Source: Prorocentrum cordatum
Taxonomy: Eukaryota > Sar > Dinophyceae > Prorocentrales > Prorocentraceae
Assembly: GCA_963575745.1 (NCBI GenBank)
Contig: CAUYUJ010014616.1
Span: forward strand, 663,597 to 713,596
Direction of reading: 5' to 3'
Length of the DNA: 50,000 bases
Under the pieces are notes generated by a model. The model made no database searches, was not told the DNA's origin, and saw only the letters and a list, made by a program, of their open reading frames with translations. Both the position numbers and the translations under genes were made by a program. The stretch's first letter is position 1, and every line of letters starts with the position of its first letter. Below, piece after piece: positions 18,832 through 29,477 of the stretch.

Positions 18832-19808
18832 TATCCCAACCTAGGAGTTGGAGCATTTAGGAAAGCAACATCTACATCTACACCGACAGCCAGCTACATT
18901 TACATCCACACCTGCATCTACATCAACATCTACATCAACAGCGAGACTCACATCTACATCTAAATCTACATCTACACCTACATCTACATCTACACCTACA
19001 TCCACACCTACACCTACACCTACACCTACATATGCACTTTCCTAGGAGCATAGGAGGCAATGCTAGCATAGCAGGCTATGCTACGCTATGCTATGCTGCG
19101 CTATGCTACGATATGCTATGCTGCGCGATGCTATGCTATGCTATGCTGCGCTATGCTATGCTATGATCGGCTATGCTATGATATGCGATGCTGCGCTATG
19201 CTATGTTATGCTCTGCTCTGCTATGCTATGATTTGCTGCGCTATGCTGCGCTATGCTACGCTATGCTATGTTATGCTATGCCGTGCTATGCTAAGCGCTG
19301 CTATGCTATGATATGCTATGCTGTGCTGCGCTATGATATGCTATGGTATTATATGATATGCTTCGTTATTATGAGCTATGCACTGCTATGCTATGCTATG
19401 CTATGCTTGGTCATGGTATGCTATGCTATGCTGTGCTAATGCTGCGCTGCGCTATGCTGCGTTGCACTAAGCTAAGGTAAGCGAAGCTATGCTAAGCTAA
19501 GCTGAGCTAAGCTAGGCTAAGCTAAGCTAAACCAAGCCAAGCCAAGCTAAGCTAAGCTAAGCTAAGATGATATAAGCTAAGCTTAGCTAAGCTAAGCGAA
19601 GCTAAGCTAAGTTAAACCAAGCTAGGCTAGACAAGGCTAAGCTAAGCTAAGATGAGATAAGATAAGCTAAGCTAAGCTGGGTGAACCCAGGGGGCGCAAC
19701 TGGGGGAACCGCGGGGCGGGGACTGGGGGAACCACCCGGGGCGTGTTGCACTGCCCGGCCCCTTTAGGTAACAGAGTAAGAACCCTTCTAGGCAGAGCCT
19801 AGGTAGGG
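18832..19808 (+). mobile_element. Satellite cassette copy 2, with three different arrays
   Basis: Module A starts with TATCCCAACCTAGGAGTTGG and AGGAAAGCA (18832-18867). Then come (ATCTAC)n at 18868-19030, a partial CTTTCCTAGGAGCATAGG motif at 19034-19055, (CTATG)n at 19072-19440 and (CTAAG)n at 19466-19677. Module B (19688-19808) follows, with GGGGGAACCGCGGGGCGGGG, AGAGTAAGAACCCTTCTAGG and the terminal CCTAGGTAGGG. The ends match copies 1, 3 and 4 while the contents differ. Confidence 0.7.
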
Positions 19809-19814
19809 AACTAA

Positions 19815-19965
19815 CGTGCGCGGCGCTAAGGCGAGAGCCACATGTTGAAAAAGAACCGCCCTCAACATGTGAAAATCCTGTATTGTTTGAACAAGTGCGC
19901 GCGGCGCTAAAGCGAGAACCACATGTTGAAAACCGGTCGCCCTTCATCCGTGAAATTTTTGAGAA
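19815..19965. repeat. Imperfect 76-78 bp tandem duplication in the spacer
   Basis: GTGCGCGGCGCTAAgGCGAGA followed by CCACATGTTGAAAA occurs twice, at about 19817 and 19893. It lies between cassette copies 2 and 3. Confidence 0.65.
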
Positions 19966-21445
19966 TTATCCCAGTGCGACCCTACCTAGGACTTGGAGCC
20001 CCTAGGAAAGCAGCATTCGTAGTAACAGTAAAGCTAAGCTAAAGCTAAGCTAGAGCTAAGCTAAAGCTAAGCTGAAGCTAAGCTAAAGCTAAGCTAAAGC
20101 TAAGCTAAGGCTAAGCTAAAGCTAAGCTAAAGCTAAACTAAAGCTAAGCTGAAGCTAAGCTAAAGCTAAGCTAAAGCTAAGCTAAGGCTAAAGCTAAAGC
20201 TAAGCTAAAGCTAAGCTAAATCTAAGCTAACACTAAGCGAAAGCTAAGCTACAGCTAAGCTGAAGCTACGCTAAAGCTAAGCTAAGGCTAAGCTAAAGCT
20301 AGGCTAAAGCTAAGCTAAAGCTAAGCTGAAGCTGAGCTACAGCTAAGCTAAAGCTAAGCTAAAGCTAAGCTAAAGCTAAGCTAAAGCTAAGCTAAAGCTA
20401 AGCTAAAGCTAAGCTAAAGCTAAGCTGAAGCTAAGCTAAAGCTAAGCTCAAGCTAAGCTAAAGCTAAGCTAAAGCTAAGCTAAAGCTAAGCTAACACCAA
20501 GCTGAAGCTAAGCTAAAGCTAAACTAAAGCTAAGCTAAAGCTAAGCTAACACTAAGCTGAAGCTAAGCTGAAGCTAAGCTAAAGCTAAGCCAAATCTAAG
20601 CTAAAGCTAAGCTAAAGTTAAGCGACAGGTAAGCTAAGGCTAAGCTAACACTAAGCTAAAGCTAAGCTAAAGCTAAGCTGAAGCTAAGCTAAAAGCTAAG
20701 CTAAAGCTAAGCTAAGGCTAAAGCTAAAGCTAAGCTAAACCTAAGCTAAAGCTAAGCTAACACTAAGCGAAAGCTAAGCTAAAGCTAAGCTAAAGCTAAG
20801 CTAAAGCTACGCTAAAGCTAAGCTAAGGCTAAGCTAAAGCTAAGCTAAAGCTAAGCTGAAGCTAAGCTACAGCTAAGCTAAAGCTAAGCTAAAGCTAAGC
20901 TAGAGCTAAGCTAAAGCTAAGCTAAAGCTAAGCTGAAGCTAAGCTAAAGCTAAGCTAAAGCTAAGCTAAAGCTAAGCGAAGGCGGAGCTAAAGCTAAGCT
21001 AAAGCTAAGCTGAAGCTAAGCTAAAGCTAAGCTAACACTAAGCTGAAGCTAAGCTAACGCTAAGCTAAAGCTAAGCTAAATCTAAGCTAAAGCTAAGCTA
21101 AAGTTAAGCTAAAGCTAAGCTAATGCTAAGCTAGCACTAAGCTAAAGCTAAGCTAAAGCTAAGCTGAAGCTAAGCTAACGCTAAGCTAAAGCTAAGCTAA
21201 CATTAAGCTGAAGCTAAGCTAAAACTAAGCTAAAGCTAAGCTAAAGCTAAGCTAACACTAAGCTGAAGCTAAGCTAAAGCTAAGCTAAAGCTAAAGCTAA
21301 GCTAAAGCTAAAGCTAAGGCTAAAGCTCCCAGGGGACTGGGGGAACCGCGGGGCGGGGACTGGGGGAACCGCCCGGGGCGGTTAGCACTGCCCGGCCCTT
21401 TAAGCAAAGAGAGTAAGAACCCTTCTACGCAGAGCCTAGGTAGGG
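19966..21445 (+). mobile_element. Satellite cassette copy 3
   Basis: Module A runs from TTATCCCAGTGCGACCCTAC through CTAGGAAAGCAGCATTCGTAG to AGTAACAGTAAAGC (19966-20034). About 1.29 kb of 11-bp AAGCTAAGCTA units follow, with scattered CACTAAGCTG-type variants. Module B is at 21327-21445 and ends CCTAGGTAGGG. The first CCCTACCTAGG (19980) and last CCTAGGTAGGG (21445) are exact reverse complements, giving an 11-bp inverted end. Confidence 0.78.
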
Positions 21446-21563
21446 AAAAAACTGGATGATCCCCCGTCCGCATGGTCCAGATGCTGATGTGGCGGGCGTC
21501 AGCATTGCTCTTGGCCTGCGCACAGCGAGCATCATCATGCGGGCACCACCGCCGTCCCTGTCA
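21446..21563. other. Spacer between cassette copies 3 and 4
   Basis: About 118 bp of GC-rich sequence unlike the spacer at 19809-19965. No gene was recognised. Confidence 0.5.
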
Positions 21564-22757
21564 ATTATCCCAGTGCGACCCTACCTAGGAGTTGGAGCCC
21601 CTAGGAAAGCAGCATTAGTAGTAACAGTAAAGCTAAGCTAAAGCTAAGCTAAAGCTAAGCTAAAGCTAAGCCAAAGCTAAGCTACAGCTAAGCTAAGGCT
21701 AAGCTAAAACTAAGCTAAAGCTAAGCTAAAGCTAAGCTAAAGCTAAGCTGAAGCTAAGCTACAGCTAAGCTACAGCTAAGCTAAAGCTAAGCTACAGCTA
21801 AGCTAAAGCTAAGCTAAAGCTAAGCTAAAGCTAAAGCTATATGAAATATAAAGCTGAGCTAAAGCTAAGCTAAAGCTAAGCCAAAGCTAAGCTGAAGCTA
21901 AGCTCAAGCTAAGCTAAAGCTAAGCTAAGGCTAAGCTAAAGCTAAGCTAAAGCTAAGCTAAAACTAAGCTAAAGCTAAGCTGAAGCTAAGCTAAAGCTCA
22001 GCTAAAGCTCAGCTAACGCTAAGCTAAAGCTAAGCTAAAGCTAAGCTAAAGCTAAGCCAAAGCTAAGCTAAAGCTAAGGTAACGCTACGCTGAAGCTAAG
22101 CGAAAGCTAAGCTAAAGCTAAGCTAAGGCTAGGCTAAAGCTAAGCTAACTATAATATAAAGCTAAGCTGAAGCTAAGCTAAAGCTAAGCTAACGCTAAGC
22201 GAAAGCTAAGCTAAAGCTAAGCTAAAGCTAAGCCAAAGCTAAGCTAAAGCTAAGCCGAGGCTAAGCCAAAGCTAAGCTAAAGCTAAGCTAAAGCTAAGCT
22301 AAAGCTAAGCTAAAGCTAAGCTAAAGCTAAGCCACAGCTAAGCTAAAGCTAAGCTAAAGCTAAGCTAAAGCTAAGCTGAAGCTAAGCTAAAGCTAAGCTA
22401 AAGCTAAGTTAAAGCTAAGCTAAGGCTAAGCTAACACTAAGCTAAAGCTAAGCTACAGCTAAGCTGAAGCTAAGCCAAAGCTAAGCTAAAGCTAAGCTAA
22501 AGCTAAGCTAACACTAAGCTGAAGCTAAGCTGAAGCTAAGCTAAAGCTAAGCTAACACTAAGCTAACACTAAGCTAAAGCTAAGCTAAAGCTAAAGCTAA
22601 AGCTAAAGCTAAGCTAAAACTAAAGCTAAGGCTAAAGCTCCCAGGGGACTGGGGGAACCGCGGGGCGGGGACTGGGGGAACCGCCCGGGGCGGTTAGCAC
22701 TGCCTGGCCCTTTAAACAAAGAGAGTAAGAACCCTTCTAGGCAGAGCTTAGGTAGGG
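21564..22757 (+). mobile_element. Satellite cassette copy 4
   Basis: Module A (21564-21632) is almost identical to that of copy 3 (AGCAGCATTAGTAGTAACAG). It is followed by about 1 kb of AAGCTAAGCTA units with two ATATAAAGC interruptions (21838 and 22151). Module B (22638-22757) ends CTTAGGTAGGG, one mismatch from the inverted end. Confidence 0.77.
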
Positions 22758-24577
22758 AACACACAATACAAAGTGATGGCGGGTGGCCAGCGCAATCTCC
22801 ACGACGGTGTCGCAACGTGCACTTTGCATAGTTTTTTACACAGATGGTGGTCCTGCTCAAAGCTGCTTCACGAAGGGTGCCCCGCCATCCTTGTCAAAAC
22901 ACCATGCAGCGTGCTCACAGGGCGCCAGCGCACTGTCAAGATTTTGCTGCAATGTGCACTTCGTATTGTTTGTTGGCTGGGACTGTGGAGGGTGTTGGCA
23001 GGGTGGGCCCCTCAATGTGCATGTTTTATTGTTTTTGACAGGGATGGTGGGGGGGTGGTGCCCGCATGGTTCCGGGTTGGCTGCCGGCCAGGCGGGGGAG
23101 GGGGTGTTCATTCATAGGGAACTATGACAAACCCCTCCCCGAAGGGGAAGAGGGAGGGGTGGAAGAGGAAATTCCCTAAATCACCTTACGCCCTAAAGGG
23201 CTGGTGGGATTCTGCAACTGCCGCTTGGGGACCAGAGTCCTCTAGCACACCCCAGCCGGCTGATAGAAAACGATTCAACGCAACAAAAAGGGATGGGTGG
23301 CAGTGGTTGGATGGCAAGTGTGGCGCGAGCGCGCCTAACTGGCGCCCTTCGCCTTCTCCTTTCTACCCCGCCTCCCCTTCTCCGCACTCACCCCCACCAA
23401 CCCCTTACCAGGCAGTTGCGAGCCGAAGTTCCCCGCCGATACTCAGAGCCGCGGTGAGTGGAGACGTGCCGTTTGCCAAAGCTCGGCTCGGCAAGGCAGC
23501 ATGGAAGCGCGTGCAAAGAAAGGCGAAGTGGCACATTCGGGTCCGCCAGCCCACGCGGCCAATCGCGGCGCCCGGGCTGTCAGCCCGCCGGCCTGTGAGG
23601 CGGAGGGCTCGAAATGTCAGCTCGTGTGCCCATCGTGGGTCCCTCGTGGGGTCGTCTTGGGGGCCTCTTGTGCCGACCCTCGTGGGGGCTCTTGGGCCTT
23701 GGTTGGGGCGATCTTGGGCGTCTCTTGAGCCGCCTTGGACGCCGCCCCAGCCCGCCGCCCTGGCCGCGCGGTGCACGTGGCAGCGCTGCAGCCGGCGTTG
23801 ATTTGGCGAGCGGCGCGGGCAGCGAAGTTACGACTCATGTGTCGGGGCAGATGCGCTCGCGCGCGTGCGGTCGGTTGCCGTGGTCCAGGTGTTGGAGGCC
23901 CAGCCCCCCCCCTCCTCCCAGGCGGGGCGGTGCGCGCGGGAGGGGGCGCCGAACGAGGTTATGTGAGTGAGCGCGGCTCGCTCGGGGCCCTGAGTTTTGC
24001 GAGGTTTGGACCGTCGCGCGACCCTGGCCACCCCTCCGTGAGACCTTGGTATGTTCGAGAGGGGCCTTGATTGTCTTTCTGGCGAAGAAGGGGAACTTCC
24101 GTCTGTCGTAGTCTCTTCTCTGTTGATGAATTCCCGAGGATGGTCCAACCAGCCGACAGGCTGGTTGCTCACGCACTGCGTTGTCAGCTTGGGATCCGCC
24201 TGAGAGAGAGAGAGAGAGAGAGAGAGTGCACTCGTCATCCTCATCGTCGTCGCCCTCCTTCTTGTCGTCCGCATCCAGCTTGCTCACGACGTGCTGTATA
24301 CCATTCGCGCCGTCGCCGCCGCAAGCCATTATGGTTCGGGGCCCGTCCTGGGCGGGGACATGTTCAGCAGCCGTCCACCAGGTGCAGGGCCTTCGCTCTA
24401 TGTCATCTTGATCGAAGCGGGAGAGCTGTGCCCCCGTGACCACGAGCTCGGCGCGTGCGGGTCGGTCTTGGTCGAGGCGCACCTAGACGGCGGCCCCGCC
24501 CTCAGCCAGTCGACCGCGCAGCCGAGCTTCCCGTGCGCATGCTGGACCGAGGCGACACGTATCCCCTTTCATCTACG
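22758..24577. other. No firm gene
   Basis: From 22758 to 23060, loosely repeated motifs (GCAATGTGCACTTTG-like, GCCATCCTTGTc) suggest an old tandem repeat. From 23200 to 24570 the sequence is GC-rich and open in several frames. A minus-strand stretch near 24250-24480 (Gly-Gly-Asp-Gly-Ala-Asn-Gly, then Asp/Glu-rich) and a plus-strand stretch near 23450-23580 look weakly protein-like. Neither has a domain or clear borders. A short (GA)n lies at 24203-24227. Confidence 0.3.
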
Positions 24578-24741
24578 TTAAAGTCGGGCCTGTCCCTCTA
24601 CAGGGGGAATATCCCGAAATAGTCAACCAAATAGTCTGGGGACGATGTTTTGACATGTTTTGAATAGTTTTTGGGTATCTCTGGGGTCTGTTTCATTGTT
24701 CGCCCAAAATCCGCCTGTAGGGGGACACGCCCGACCTAAAT
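24578..24741. mobile_element. 164-bp element with 27-28 bp terminal inverted repeats
   Basis: The left end (24578-24604) reads TTAAAGTCGGGCCTG, TCCCTCTACAGG. The right end (24714-24741), reverse-complemented, reads ATTTAGGTCGGGCGTG, TCCCCCTACAGG. Mismatches are few. The interior is AT-richer (AAATAGTCTGGGGACGATG) and non-coding. The left half recurs at 38415-38491 and the right half at about 42020-42134. Short inverted ends with no coding content fit a MITE or an introner-like element. I could not define a clear target duplication here. Confidence 0.68.
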
Positions 24742-25509
24742 CGATGTGTAAGGATCCCAAGCCCTGCGACCCCCCCCCAGGAACGGGACCCCCCTGGGTC
24801 TTTGGCCCCTCGTTTCTTTGGGGGGGAGGGGGCGCCTTTGCAGGGATTTTTTTCTGGACGCCCCATGCCACAGACCACCAGACGCTGGAAGTCGGCCCAA
24901 AGAACACCCCCCAAGAGGCCCTCGAAGCGGAAGGAACACGATATTGTCGATGGGTGTTAGCACAGCTTCGGTTTTGCGGCCTTCGGGCGTCCGAGACCGC
25001 CCGAGAGGTTTCCAAGATCGCCCCAGGACTCGCCAGAGAGGCGCCGAGACGGCCCAGGAGGGACACGATACAGCCCGAGATGGCCCCGGGAGGGCCCCGA
25101 GAGGACCCCCCAGACGGCCCGAGATGGACCCAGGGCGCCCCCCAAAAACGCTCCGAAGCGGGACCCGCCCGTGGAGGGACACCGCGAAGGGCAGCACGAT
25201 GGCCCCGAGAAGCCCTCGGAGGCCCCCCAGAAAGACCTCCGGAAGGCCTCCAGAGGCACCTGGCAAGCCCCAAGGAGCCTTCGAGCGGTCCCCAAGAAGG
25301 GGCCTCCGCCAAAAAGAGGGACGGGTCCGCGCAAAATGAGGACGGGGAAGCAGACAAGGAAAGAGGAAGAAAGGGAGAAGGAGAATCAGAAAGAAAACGA
25401 CAGCGCTAACACGGAGACATGGACATTGTATATCGGTCCTTCTCTACCTCTCACTCCTCTCCGATCTCTATCCCTCATTCCGCCCGTGCGAGAGTTGCAG
25501 GACCAAGGT
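24742..25509. other. Low-complexity GC-rich region, no gene
   Basis: From about 24990 to 25300, CCCGAGAGGcCC-like units recur irregularly and keep several frames open on both strands. The resulting Pro/Arg/Gly/Ser-rich products are not credible genes. Confidence 0.5.
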
Positions 25510-25925
25510 GCACGGCGCGATGTATAGGATACGGTATGCAATGTCATGATATGACATGCTACAATATGAAATGAGATGTTGTGCGATGCCATATTATGGT
25601 ATGAGATGGCACGATATGGTATGAGTCAAATATGAGGCGTTGTGATATGAGATTGGACGGGGTGCAATGAGTTGAGTTGTGGCGAGGTGATCTGGCACGA
25701 TACGACATGGTGTGATATGAGATAAGATGGCATGCTATGATGTGGTTTGATCTGATACGACAAACGGCGGGGGGGCGTTGATTAAGGAATGTGCCAAGGA
25801 AGCCTGCAGACCCTGGAGGATCCTCAGAGAGAAAAATGCCTCCGCCGTACAATGATATTGTATGAGATGGCAGCGCATGACATATTATGGCATGATATGA
25901 TATGGTATAACATGCTACCATATAA
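25510..25925. repeat. Degenerate ATGATATGAGATG-type minisatellite
   Basis: Diverged units such as ATGGTATGAGATGGCACGAT run from about 25530 to 25755 and resume at 25850-25920. They are interrupted by a separate insertion of about 90 bp. Confidence 0.75.
25763..25847. mobile_element. Small insertion with short inverted ends inside the minisatellite
   Basis: The block begins ACGGCGGGGGGGCGTT and ends AATGCCTCCGCCGT, so its ends are imperfect inverted repeats of about 14 bp. Its GC-rich, non-repetitive interior contrasts with the AT-richer repeat on both sides. Confidence 0.42.
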
Positions 25926-26004
25926 CAAATATACATAGATAGGCTACCTGATGGGATCCGTTTGTCTTTGACTACCCTGTTATCTATACACATATGTCTA
26001 TATC

Positions 26005-26187
26005 ATCCTCTCTCTCTCTTTCTCGTTCTTTCTCTCTCTCTCTCTCTTTATTTCTGTCCCTCTGTCTCTGCCTCTATGTCTCTCGCCATCTCTCTCTCTC
26101 TCTCGCACTCTCTGCTGCTATTTCTCCCTCTCTCTCTCTCTCCCTCCCTCCCCTCCTCTACCTCTACCTCTACCTCTACCTCTGTCT
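26005..26187. repeat. CT-rich microsatellite ending in (TACCTC)n
   Basis: CT dinucleotide runs, then four CTACCTCTAC-type units at 26156-26180. Confidence 0.9.
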
Positions 26188-27189
26188 CTCTGCACAGGCG
26201 CGTGCATCACCCGACGGCCGAGACCGAGGGGGTGGCACTCTCCGTCGAGGCCGCACTCGGGCGCCGCTCGCACCCTGCAGCCCCCTTCTCGGTACTCGGC
26301 AGGCCGGCACCCGACGCCTCCCGCACGGCTGCTGAGACCATCTCGATTAGACGTGAGAGTGGCCCTTCGCCGGAGTGACCTTTATGGCGAGGGCCCACGG
26401 GGGTCCCCCGATCGCCGAAAGGCGAGGCGGCAGTGGCGTCTTGCGCGCTTGTGTTTGGCCCCCCCGCGGCCCCCCAAAAGGCGCGCACCAAAGGTCACTC
26501 TTAACCCAGGGCCACTCTTGCGTGCAGCCGACCATCGCCGCGCCCATGGCGCGACCAGCTGGGCAGGAGCCGCCTCGGCCAGTGGTCAGAGGAGGAAAAG
26601 GCACCCGCATCGCCACCCTTCCCTGGTTTTCCCCGTTTTGGGGGGCCTCCCGGGAAGCCCTCGTCGCCAGCGCTGGGTCCGCTCCGAGACTGTGGTCAGC
26701 GCGCGCCGCGGGAGAGGTCCGGGGAGGAGAGCGGCATCCGTACTTGTTGGTTTCGCCACAGAAGGTTGGAGCACCCCTGCACCCCTGCCCATTGCGAGGC
26801 CGCAGCGGCCAAGAGGGCGTCTTCCGGCCCTGCACCCCACGAGGCCCTCGGCCTCCGTCGCGTCCACCAGGCCGCGGGCCCCGCGCGCCCTGCCTGGACT
26901 GGGCGGGGGGGGCCTGGCCCCACTCGGTCCCCGGCGCGCCTCCAGCTGGCATCAGCCGCCCTTGAAGCCGGCGCCGGAGCTGACGTCGGCAGCCTCCCCT
27001 CCCAGCTGCAGCTGCCACAGGCCGTCCTGCCAGAGCCATGGTGGCGCCACACGTTGGAGCGCAGAAGCCGCCTCGGCCAGCAGGGGGGAGTACCCCTGAC
27101 CCCTGCGCCAGATGGGGCCGCCTCAGCCAACAGGGCGGCTCCTGGCACCCCACCCCGCCACGCATGCGTCCACCGCCTGTCACTCCGGC
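26188..27189. other. GC-rich region, no gene recognised
   Basis: Open frames exist on both strands, but the products are Ala/Pro/Gly/Arg-rich. Loose repeats of CAGAAGCCGCCTCGGCCAGC-like units occur at 27050-27170. It may include decayed sequence downstream of the minus-strand retroelement relic. Confidence 0.35.
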
Positions 27190-28805
27190 AGCGGGCGGCC
27201 CGTATAGGGTCAAAGCCGCGCAGCAGGTTTGCCACGTGTTGCCGCGTCTTCTTTTTCTTCTTCTTCTTCTTCTTCTTCGTCTTCTTCTTCTTCTGGCCTG
27301 CCGTTGCCAGCGCCGTTGGCGGCAGCTCGCCCTGGCACTGGGCTTTCAGGCCCTTGGTACGGTTCCTGCACCCGAGCTTGGCGAACGCCCAGCAGCGATA
27401 GCAGAAGGTATAGGGCAACCTGGTGTGGAGTACATGCCTATAGCCCGCCGGGCTGAACTTGCCAACAGCCCCCCACCATGCACGCTGGCGACGCGCTGCG
27501 CTCTTAGCTGCCCCAGATCAGTGGGGTGACGGGACTTGTGGTCGAGCAGCTCCTTCGCCTTGACAGTGTGCGCCTTTCTACCACAGCGGACGCTCTGCAC
27601 CCCGTCCGCACCGCAGGCTTGGTAGGATTGGCGCGTCACCCGCCCAGTGCGTGTGTTGCCTGCCTCGGCGTACGAGTTTGCCGTTCTTGTTCAGCTGGCA
27701 GATACCTGCCGCCGCCCAGTCCATGTATCCCGCGGTGTCGACCGCCATCAGCAGCTCCGCGTACAAAGCCTGGACCGACGAGTCCGCCACCTTTTCACCT
27801 CTCGCTCCCATCCCCGCGAAGAAGTCGTCCCAGCAGTTCCCAAGCCAGTCCAGCGGGTTGAGGTTATCTGCCAAGGCCCTCTCCATGGCGCGGTGAGTTG
27901 GCACCCAGCGGAGGGCTGGCGGAGGCTCGCCCGATTTCCGCATCACGTTGCGGACGGCCGCGCGCCGCCTCCTCCTTGGGGTCCGAGTTGTTCCTCTTCT
28001 TGGCGAATGACTGCAGGTCGCTGAGCACTACCTTGACCGCCCCCTCTCATGCTTGAGCGCGTTGAGTGGCGCCACCCTCTCAGCCCGGCCCACCGTATGC
28101 TGCATCCCTGGGAGAGCACCGCAGAGGGCCCGCATGGGTAGGCCAGCAGGGCAGAGTGCAACCGACGCCCAGCCACATCTGCGCGCCTCTGGCACATGTG
28201 GTGCAAGGCCAGACCCGTCGGTGTGTAGTTTGGCAGGCCACGGCACCTGCGACGCCCCCCATTCATGCACCTCCACGCCCTGAAACTAGGGGCCAGCGTC
28301 GCTGGCGCCAGCAGGAGCCCGTAGCAGATCTGGAGCTCGCTGTCACCAATCACCCAGTTGTCATTCGCCTCCTCCAGCTGCTTCCTCATGGCCGCGATGG
28401 GTTCGCAGAAGGGCTCATCCTGCTCCAACTCGTCGCCCGGCTGCTGCATAAGTGCTGGGCACGCGCACCAGCAGTGCCGCAGCGTGTCTGGAGCATTACG
28501 TCACGCCAGACAGTACGCCGACGCTTGCATCTGGTGCTCAGCCCGCCAGCTGCCCGCTTGGTGCCCGCCAACCCACAGCGCCTGGAGCGCTCTTTCTCCT
28601 TGGGTGCCCTGACGGCCTTGACAATGGCACGGTTGGCCCTGGGCCACAGGCGTTCCCCTCGGCTCTCCGGCAGGTGCGCGACCATGCGGCGGCAGAGCCG
28701 GCGTTGGATGCCGTCCACCAGCTGGTCTGTGACGTCCCTGGGCGGCACCGTGAGGAGCGAAATGGCTACGCCCTCGTCCGTCTGGAGCGTCCAGGCTGAC
28801 AACAT
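27190..28805 (-). pseudogene. Retroelement relic: RT tail, RNase H and Cys-rich C-terminal motif
   Basis: On the minus strand the order matches the 3' part of a dinoflagellate RT/RNase H polyprotein, but the frame changes repeatedly. From 28805 a Trp-Thr-Leu-Gln-Thr-Asp-Glu segment leads into an Asp-Thr-Leu-Arg-His-Cys-Trp-x-Cys motif near 28480. RNase H follows: Thr-Asp-Gly-Ser (near 28219), Gly-Trp-Ala-Ser-Val, and Gly-Arg-Ala-Glu (near 28080). A Ser-Asp-Leu-Gln strand is next, then Leu-Gly-Asn-Cys-Trp-Asp-Asp (near 27838). A final Tyr-Thr-Phe-Cys-Tyr-Arg-Cys...Cys...Cys motif (27403-27335) and a Leu-Leu-Arg-Gly-Phe-Asp-Pro end complete the polyprotein tail. A (CTT)n run at 27250-27294 has expanded inside that last motif. 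At least four frame changes and one stop make it non-functional. RNase H key acidic residues are still visible. Confidence 0.7.
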
Positions 28806-29477
28806 CTTCCTGCCAACCCGCCGAAGCGAGAGCCATACCGCCCCACGAGGGCCCGTCGCTGTCGCCCACGTGAGGCCGTCGCGGGCCGCGACGTCGGCCA
28901 GTCACGTCCAGCTGTCCTGCAGCTGCGCCGGCGAGCCCCTGTCCTCCCAGGCCCAGGCCGCCAACCGCGTGACCGAGGTCACCGTGGCGCTGAAGATCGG
29001 GTCGCAGTCGACGCGGCCCCGAGGCACCATGGCTGCCGCAGCTCAACGAGCTCGGCTCCGCGCCTGCTGCGGCGGCGGCCAGGGTGCGGAGATGTGCGCC
29101 AGTGGCTTCGTCCGTGCCCCGCTGCAGGGGTGGCCCCGGTGGGGGAAGGAGCGGCCGCCCGCCGGGCCGCGGCGCGTCGCGGTGCTGTCGGCCTCCGGCC
29201 TCCTCTTCTCCTGGGCCCCCCCCACCTTCCGCCCGCCCTGAGGAGGCTGAGGTTCGGCCCTCCTCACTCGTTTGTCTTCTATCCTCGATGTAGGCGGCTC
29301 TGACGCCTTTTCGGCTCCCTTCCTTCCTTCATTCATTCATTCCATTCATGCCCGTGCAGCTCGGGGCCTGAGCTGCGGACCCAGAGCTTCTCCTGCAGCT
29401 TCAGACGTTTGGCAAAGGCGGCGAGTGGTATGGTCATCCTGCGTGACGATGCCGGCACCCCCGACTTGGCTGGCTCT
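28806..29477. other. No gene recognised
   Basis: GC-rich sequence upstream of the minus-strand relic. It may contain further decayed polymerase sequence, but I could not identify RT motifs. ATTCATTCATTC occurs at 29328-29342. Confidence 0.35.

Noticed and set aside
20034-22637. Regularly spaced repeats that might suggest CRISPR
   Set aside because: Units are contiguous 11-bp satellites without unique spacers, in a eukaryotic context.
22758-24577. Several mid-sized open frames on both strands (for example plus 23124-23801 and minus 23835-24482)
   Set aside because: They overlap in opposite directions in GC-rich DNA, with no domain and no clear splice borders.
24623-25409. Overlapping plus and minus frames of about 245 codons
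   Set aside because: Low-complexity CCCGAGAGG-like sequence keeps all frames open. Composition is Pro/Arg/Gly/Ser-rich with no motifs.
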